From Termitomyces sp. T153 (lineage: Eukaryota > Basidiomycota > Agaricomycetes > Agaricales > Lyophyllaceae), in NCBI GenBank assembly GCA_018296165.2, contig JACKQL020000007.1:248001-312000 (forward strand): 64,000 nucleotides of DNA, given 5' to 3'. Made by a program: the position numbers and the translations under genes. This document shows positions 57,777 through 64,000 of this stretch, in pieces. The notes under the pieces were generated by a model. The model saw nothing but the letters and a program-made list of their open reading frames with translations. It had not been told where the DNA came from and made no database searches. Every line of letters begins with the position of its first letter. Position 1 is the first letter of the stretch.

Positions 57777-59705
57777 ATGATTGTCGCCATCTACAGTATG
57801 AACCAATCCTCTTCCATACGACCAGAGATCATAGACCTGACAGGGTCAGAGTATGAGATCTATACCGAAGTGACCAACACAACCACGTCCGAACAGGAAA
57901 AGAAGAGGTCGCGAAAAAGGAAGCGGAAAAGGACTGAAGGCGAACGCACGCCTAGCATTGGGCCAATCAGAGAACTCTCTCTAGAGGAAGGAGAGATCGA
58001 ATTCAAGGAGACGAGGGACAACACTCATGATGTTGTTCTACTTGATGGTGGATTTGGCTACCGCAAGGAACGACGTCGGAAAGAAAAGCGCGAGCGACAA
58101 ACTGTATCTTCTCCTTTATGCACATCTCCACGACCCAAGGATACCAAGTCAGAAAGTCTATTCTTTATCGACCTTGAACCCGTTCCCTTACCCATTGTGT
58201 CTCAATTTGCCTCGACTTCACCCGTTACCGTAGAGAAAGCGACCGAGCTATTACTCCCCGCTCATGTATCGGTATTTGGAGAAGAACCTGCGAAAATTCT
58301 AGCTCCAGATGACGTGGATCCCAATGAGGAATTTATCGACTACCTGGAATTCGATGATAATATTAAAGTACGGATCTCGTTTGTCGTGAGTATTAGATCT
58401 AATGAAACTTGCAGAATATTGTTCGCTATTTCGAGGATCCTTTGCCGGAATCTTCTAAACCCAATAGAACAGTGTGCAAAAATTGCGGAGCGGAAGGAAA
58501 ACACACAACAACCTCATGCCCGGTCATGATTGTACGTTAACTTGTATTCACGAAAAACTTTTTTATCCAACCTTTGAACAAAGTGTTTGACTTGTGGTGC
58601 ACGCGATGAGCATAGTACACGGTCATGTCCAATCAGTAAGACGTGCTTTACTTGTGGAATGAAGGGTCATATCAATGCCGTGAGTTTACCAATCGATTAT
58701 TGGTTGCAGTGATTATTCAATATTGAAATACAGACCTGCCCTAATCGAAGGGCTGCTCGACATGGGGAGCTGGACAGATATGATGATTGTGATCGTTGTG
58801 GTTCGGAACGTCACAAGACAAATGTTAGTTCGCAAAGTATTTTATCGCGTGGTCTGTGCTGATTACTGTACAGGAATGCCCTACGTTGTGGCGCCTTTAT
58901 GAGTACCTAACCGAAGAAGCAAAAGGTCTGGTAATCCAAACGCGACAAGAGAAACAGAACCTTGCACTTGGAGAAGGAGGAGAGGGATATATAGCCGATG
59001 ACGAATGGTGTTATAACTGTGGAAATCTTGGGCACTGGGGTGATGTGAGTTTTGCACAGGGTATCAAGAAACGGAGCTGATTTCTTGACTCAGGATTGTG
59101 AGGATGTACCACACCGCGAAAGCGTGCCTGACGAGTATTCTGCCTTCAGCGAGCACAATACTTTGTCAGGGCCGTTCTTTGATTCTGCCACAGAACCTTC
59201 TTCCTCGAAAATACGTCGACGTGAGCATCGTGACCGTGATTCTTACTACGACCTGCCACCTTCATGGGGTAATGTCCCTGATCACGTTGGCAAAAAGGGT
59301 AGACGCGACAACACAGCTAAAATGGAACGGAGAGCTCAAGAGCAGGCAGCAGCGGATGATCCAGATGATTGGTTTGGGAATGCACGGAACGTGCGCAGCC
59401 GTGGAGTCACCCAGAACAGCGACAGAAAACCCAATCTATCAAAGAAACTAACATTTGGGAAATCTCTTCAAGAAAGTACCAGACACTTTTGTCCCCCCTC
59501 CCCACCCAAACTTTTAGATCGTATCGGAGACGTATATTATGCTGGCCAATCTCGATCAGAAAGACAAAGTTCGCGCGATGCAGGGCCTCCACGCAAGCCA
59601 AATCGCAACTATAAACGTGATGATAGGTATGAACATGAACGCGATCGCGATCGGCGCCGGCGAGATGATATAGGTCCTCGATACAAGGGTGGTTATTCAA
59701 GATGA
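57777..59705 (+). CDS. Air1/Air2-like zinc-knuckle protein of the TRAMP complex
   Basis: Six exons (57777-58367, 58415-58531, 58584-58679, 58734-58823, 58874-59044, 59094-59705) give 558 residues. Five CCHC knuckles (C-x2-C-x4-H-x4-C) follow each other: CKNCGAEGKHTTTSC, CLTCGARDEHSTRSC, CFTCGMKGHINATC, CDRCGSERHKTNEC and CYNCGNLGHWGDDC. Introns fall between or inside the knuckles. The tail is Arg/Asp/Lys-rich. Air1/2 hold the poly(A) polymerase Trf4/5 and helicase Mtr4 in TRAMP, which tags nuclear RNA for the exosome. Yeast Air proteins also have five knuckles. An in-frame ATG at 57798 is the other possible start. Intron 1 could alternatively start at 58386 (29 bp), which I find too short. 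Confidence 0.88.
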
Positions 59706-59879
59706 GATTAAGAATGTACTTATACGTATGATAATGTACCCTAACCATTTTGTACCCTTTTATTTGGACATGGTTTGTTCTGAATGAATATGTATGGATA
59801 TAAGATCATATATCATCATTACGACACAGGTTTGTACATACGTATTCGACCACTGCCTCCTGCACGCGCTTTTGAACTC

Positions 59880-60793
59880 ATGCTGATAAATAAAGGATTA
59901 TTCAATGTCGAGTCATTGAGCCCCTCAAGACCAACTCGCACGACATCCTACCGCGCATCTGCCCCAGAACCGGTCAACGTAGTCACGCGCACTGCAGTTT
60001 CGCTTGAGTATGCCTCCATTCGCCACCGTGGACATTGTCCTCTTGGGATGTATATCATGCCTTCAGTCGAGAACCTTCTGGTCTGGGATGCGGTTTTTTT
60101 CGTGCACCAAGGCGTGTGTTCCACCAAGATCAGAATACTTGATAAACGCTGAACGCTGAACGCTTTGTAGGATATTATGCAGATGCCATTCTCAAGTTTC
60201 AAATCAGCTTTCCTTCGGCGTACCCCGATGAACAGCCCTCAGTGCAGTTTGTCACGGATGTATTCCATCCGCTTATCCATAACCAAACGGGCAGTTTCAA
60301 CATGGCACCGAGGTTCAGACCCTGGCGGTAAGAAAAGCTTTTGCCATGCCAAGTAGCCTGTTCTTATAGAGAATATCAGACCTAAGGAGCATCATATTTT
60401 TGACATGCTTCACTATATTAAAGCAGCATTCAAGAAGAAAGCGCTAGATAACCTTCAAGAGGCGGATTGTCTAAACAAAGAGGCATTCCGGTATGTCACA
60501 CCGTATCCACTTTAGGCTCGTGCTGATCTGGGAGTAGAATGTCAGTTCCCGTTACAGTGAAAGTCATTGATTGCTAATGCGGAGACAGGTATCACAACGC
60601 GACGTCCTCTTTTGCGGCTCTGGCAACACAATCATCCAACCTATCTAAGTCTACACCTGCGCTGTTTGATAGTGATCACCCATCCATGACAGGGAAAGTA
60701 TTAGATGGTATTAAGTTCAAAGAGTTGACTAAAACCCAATTGCAAAAGGGTCGAGCAGCATTTGGGTTGAGTGAATGGGCTGAGGACAGTTAA
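59880..60793 (+). CDS. AKTIP/FTS-like inactive ubiquitin-conjugating (UEV) protein
   Basis: Four exons (59880-60111, 60171-60327, 60380-60490, 60589-60793) give 234 residues. The E2-like fold is seen in LEYASIRHRGHCPLGMYIMP, FVHQGYYADAILKFQISFP, AYPDEQPSVQFVTDVFHPLI and FDMLHYIKAAFKK. The HPN motif and catalytic cysteine region of active E2s are replaced by HPLIHNQTGSFNMAPRF, as in the AKTIP (Fused toes) family. Animal AKTIP works with Hook proteins in dynein-linked vesicle transport. The same role here is an inference. The first intron (60112-60170) must use a GC donor to keep frame. A start at 59784 would add 32 unconserved residues. The stop lies 69 bp from the stop of the copper ATPase gene on the other strand. 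Confidence 0.82.
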
Positions 60794-60862
60794 ATCGACG
60801 ATTTGGACTTGTTTCAGTGAGTTGTAAGTCTACGTTTCTCGACCATGATTCCAATGTAGTCT
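60794..60862. other. Shared 3' region of two convergent genes
   Basis: Only 69 bp lie between the two stop codons, so the 3' untranslated regions of the UEV and copper ATPase transcripts almost certainly overlap. Confidence 0.6.
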
Positions 60863-63800
60863 TCAGTTGAATGCACGGACTCCGTTGTACCTCTTGAGTA
60901 GAAGAGAACTGCATACTACGGATGCCGACCTGAAATCATTTTCAGCCATGCACAAGTCTTGGATGGACCTGCTTACGATAGGGCCATTGCAAGGGATGCC
61001 CACACCGGGTCAAGACGGTGGCCTGTTGGGTAAATGACACCCGCTGCAATTGGAAGAGCAATCATGTTGTATATCAATGCCCAACCCTGAAATTGAGATC
61101 AGCAAGTGTATGTGTAAAGCTCAGAGACGTTTACAAAGTTGAACTTGATGCGGTTGATTATACATTTAGACAAATCGTAAAGTGTTATCAGGCTTCGTAG
61201 GTCAGAAGACAGGAGCACAAAGCTTGCACTAGAAAGGGCAATATCACCTGGAACACAGTCTATCCCCACCACCCAGAAAGGAAAGATCTACGTACTTCCT
61301 GATCCGATGGCGATGCCGACATCAGCCACTGCAAGTGCCTGAGATCCGTGACAAGGTCAATGGTAATTATGGGTCGTCTCTATAAGACACCAACCGGTGC
61401 ATCATTGATTCCATCTCCAACCATTGCGACTATCGTGCGCGTCTTTGAGTGAGGTTTTCTAGATCGAGCAGATCTGGTAAAGCCACTATTCTGTAGCCGT
61501 TCGATGTGTAGGGACTAGCGATCCCAATATCAGTGTTTGATGCAGTACTGCAATCGACGAAATACCTTCTCATGTGGAAGTACTCCTGCAATTACATGAT
61601 CAGCTGGTATGCCGATAGTGCGTGCAACTGCAGATGCCGTGGTAAAGTTGTCACCCGAGATCATCCAAGAGCTAATTTCCAGAGCGTTCAAATGAGAGAT
61701 CACTTCCTTTGCCCCATTTCGTACAGGGTCAGACACCGCGAATATCGCAGCGATGTGAAAAACCGCATCTTGCTGGTGTAGTTGAATTGCCAGTAGAACA
61801 ACGCTCTTGGCCTCCTCCTTCCATATCGTGAGGCGCTTTGAGAGTTCTGAATTGATACTTGCACCGTGTTCTAACATCCAGACCTCGTTACCAATAATCG
61901 CCGTACAATTAAGGCTTGGGAAGAAAGCCTTCAAACCTTTTCCCGCCGCTTCTTCAAACATGGATCCAGTCTCATTGACGGAGTTTCCGGAGAATTGACG
62001 AATCGCTGTGGCAAGTGGATGAGAAGAAATCGATTCCAGCTCAGCAGCAACGCCTAGTACTGTAGAACGAGACCAGAGAGTGGAATTGAGTATCACGAAA
62101 TCCGAAACCCGTGGTTGGCCGCCCTCAGTCACTGTCCCTGTCTTGTCGAATACTACCAAGTCGATTTGTGACATTTCTTGGAACGCTTCCCCGCCCCCTC
62201 GGGCAAGGATACCAAATTTTGCAGATAAACCCAAGCCGACAAGTAGTGCTGTAGGAGCGGCTAGCCCAATACCACAAGGACATGCAACCACGAACACTGC
62301 AACAGCAAATTGTAGTGACCACACAGCTGTGATATTATAAGTTAAATTGCATGTAAAGATACAAGTATGTTGCGTACTCCATCCACCTATTTCTAGATCG
62401 AGGTCATGTAGAGGAAGAGAATTGCTGAATCCCAATGCCAGCCAGATTATCCAGGTGATGACAGCCAAAGCTGTGACGATGGGTACAAAGTATCGAACGA
62501 TATGATCAGCAACACGTTCGATGGGGGCTCTGCGAGTCTGGCCCTCCCGTACAACCTTGATGATATTGTCCAGCCTAAGATGTTTTACTACTCAGTTAAA
62601 ACGAACTGGGAAGAACAATACAAAGAACTCTACATTGTGTTGCTACCGATAGCCTGAATCTCGATGTCGAGAGGCTGTCCCTTGTTCACAGTACCTGCGA
62701 ACACCTTGTCCCCAGACAGTTTTTTGATCAGTTTAGATTCTCCTGTAAGAGAACTCTCGTCAAAGACTCCCTGATGTCCAGATATGATGTTCCCATCCGC
62801 GGGGGGCGTAGATCCACTTGGAATGCGAACAACGTCTCCAACTTCGAGATGGTCGACAGAAACCTTTTCAATTCTCGTCTGGGAAGTAAAGTTGACGTCA
62901 TTTCCAACACTTCCTTTCTCTATGTCCTCTTCTGTTCGGGTGAAGATTGTAGGGAAGAGTTCATTTCCCGATGCGAGTGGTACTAATAGGTATGCGTGAA
63001 CTGGCCTAAGTGATGCTAATGCGGACACTGCGTCCGCAGTCCGTGCTTTGCAGTACGCTTCCGTGTATCGTCCTAATATGTAGTCATGAGAGATGACACT
63101 CTGCGGGTAAGATAGAAAACTTACCAGCAAGTAAGAACATAGTGAGAAAGACAACGGAGTCAAAATATGTCGTCATCTTCCCTGTTTGATGACCGGGTGT
63201 TCTTGTTTCCAAGCAAAGTAGGCCAATAGACGAGAAATACGAAACCGATACACCAAGGGAAACCAACATATTCATGGTCCCAAAGCGAGTAAAGCGTTCC
63301 AGGTATGACATTGAATTTCCAGGACGCCAAATAGCATAGATTTCTTTTAAAGTTCTCCAATGATAAAAACTCGCACTATAAAACATGACGGGCGTCGATA
63401 TGAAGAAAAGCGCCCATTCGGCTCTGGATACGTTCCTTACCCAAATGGGCTCAGACAGATAGGTTTTAAATCGGTTGCCATCCTGAACCAGTGACATGTA
63501 GACTATTCCTATGACGAAGGTTGGCAGAGCGGCAATGAAAGCAAACAAGAGTCGGTGCCAAATGTGACGTCGTTCGCGAAGCTGCATGGCACGAGCGAGC
63601 TGTTCAATGGATGGAGGACGCTCGACAGTTACTTGCAAGGGAGGTGATCGTGTTGAAGTTATAGACGTTATAATTTTCCGTATGGACATATTTGGAGGGT
63701 CCGGAAGGTAAGATATCGTCAAGACCGGGTCCGTGTGAACGAGCACAGGCTTAACAATGGTGACACTGTCTCCGAACCCTTCCAAGGCCGCCATGACTTT

Positions 63801-64000
63801 GTCAGCGCAAGTTCTGCATAAGGGATTAACCGGATAAAAGCTGTATCAACGGTGCGGGACTGACTGGGAGAACATGGCATGAATTCGAAGTGACACTGTC
63901 CGTTGAACTCTGATCGGCTGCTCCAACTCCCTGTCTTGTAGAGGCTCGACATTAAGGATTCTAGCCTCAAACCCACAATCTTCTATGGCATGAAAGACGC
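60863..64000 (-). CDS. CCC2: Ccc2-type copper-transporting P1B ATPase, N-terminus beyond the window
   Basis: Nine exons lie in the window: 64000-63865, 63813-63125, 63072-62634, 62574-61566, 61514-61395, 61338-61296, 61247-61136, 61087-60977 and 60929-60863. The first encodes the end of a heavy-metal domain (AIEDCGFEARIL). A second such domain spans intron 1 and reads AMFSQTCADKVMAALEGFG, with Ser in place of the first metal-binding Cys. Membrane helices follow, then the actuator DESSLTGESK, the ion-path CPC (VVACPCGIGLAAPTALL), the phosphorylation site DKTGTVTEG, the SSHPLATAI histidine loop and the hinge MVGDGINDAPAL. The end is VVCSSLLLKRYN. The family pumps copper into the Golgi lumen for multicopper oxidases, laccases and iron uptake. 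Confidence 0.93.

Noticed and set aside
58386..58414. A 29-bp first intron in the Air-like gene with a GTGAGT donor
   Set aside because: Shorter than any other intron here. A 47-bp intron from 58368 keeps frame and joins the acidic end of exon 1 to the first knuckle equally well.
1..64000. CRISPR array, bacterial operon or phage features
   Set aside because: Introns, retrotransposons and protein families are fungal, and no regularly spaced short repeats with unique spacers were seen.
1..64000. tRNA or rRNA genes
   Set aside because: No segment with paired A and B boxes and a cloverleaf, and no rRNA-like block, was recognised by eye. A covariance-model scan would be decisive.

Overview
The window is nuclear DNA of a filamentous basidiomycete, most likely an Agaricomycete. 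The evidence is dense short introns (about 47-62 bp, a few up to about 98 bp), a DUF6699 gene, chromodomain Ty3/gypsy retrotransposons, a fungal Helitron with a DUF6570-like region, and a LINE tail of the kind common in mushrooms.

Layout. Positions 1-46,850 are almost pure transposon. Positions 46,999-64,000 are gene-dense euchromatin with seven host genes. In order these are a PX/PXB/DUF3818 lipid-transfer-type protein (-), a DUF6699 protein (-), an Opy2-like membrane anchor (-), a Caf16-like ABC ATPase (+), an Air1/2-like zinc-knuckle RNA-surveillance protein (+), an AKTIP/FTS-like inactive E2 (+) and a Ccc2-type copper P-type ATPase (-, running off the right edge).

The transposon block resolves into one nest of related chromoviruses, named here A, B, C, E, F and G. 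They sit in a CpG-poor, AT-rich Helitron. C is inserted in the Helitron (target duplication ATCAT), B in the integrase gene of C (CATCT), G and A in the 3' LTR of B (CACAC and GGTAG), F in G, and E in F. The partners of four elements lie on opposite halves of the window in opposite orientation. Everything left of about 26,849 is therefore inverted relative to everything right of it, and element E sits at the junction with flanks that do not match. Undoing the inversion pairs three target duplications that now lie in opposite orientation (ATCAT, CATCT, CACAC), and it rejoins two reading frames, one in the Helitron and one in the integrase of C. This is either a real inversion between inverted E copies or an assembly mis-join through E.

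Two properties of the retrotransposon family stand out. First, the 13 bases next to the 5' LTR are complementary to the LTR stretch that starts 32 bp after the TATA box. This complementarity is kept by matched changes in different copies, which points to self-primed reverse transcription as in Tf1/sushi elements. Second, between pol and the 3' LTR every family carries an accessory gene on the opposite strand, with spliceosomal introns. In the coding-capable families it encodes a perfectly spaced Zn2Cys6 cluster followed by a coiled-coil region. The pol-less families (A, B, E) keep the LTRs, priming site, start of gag and a shortened antisense gene.

The host genes are ordinary housekeeping and signalling genes: nuclear RNA surveillance and Ccr4-Not (Air, Caf16), stress signalling at the membrane (Opy2), and copper loading of the secretory pathway (Ccc2). 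Exon models are given where splice sites and reading frame agree.
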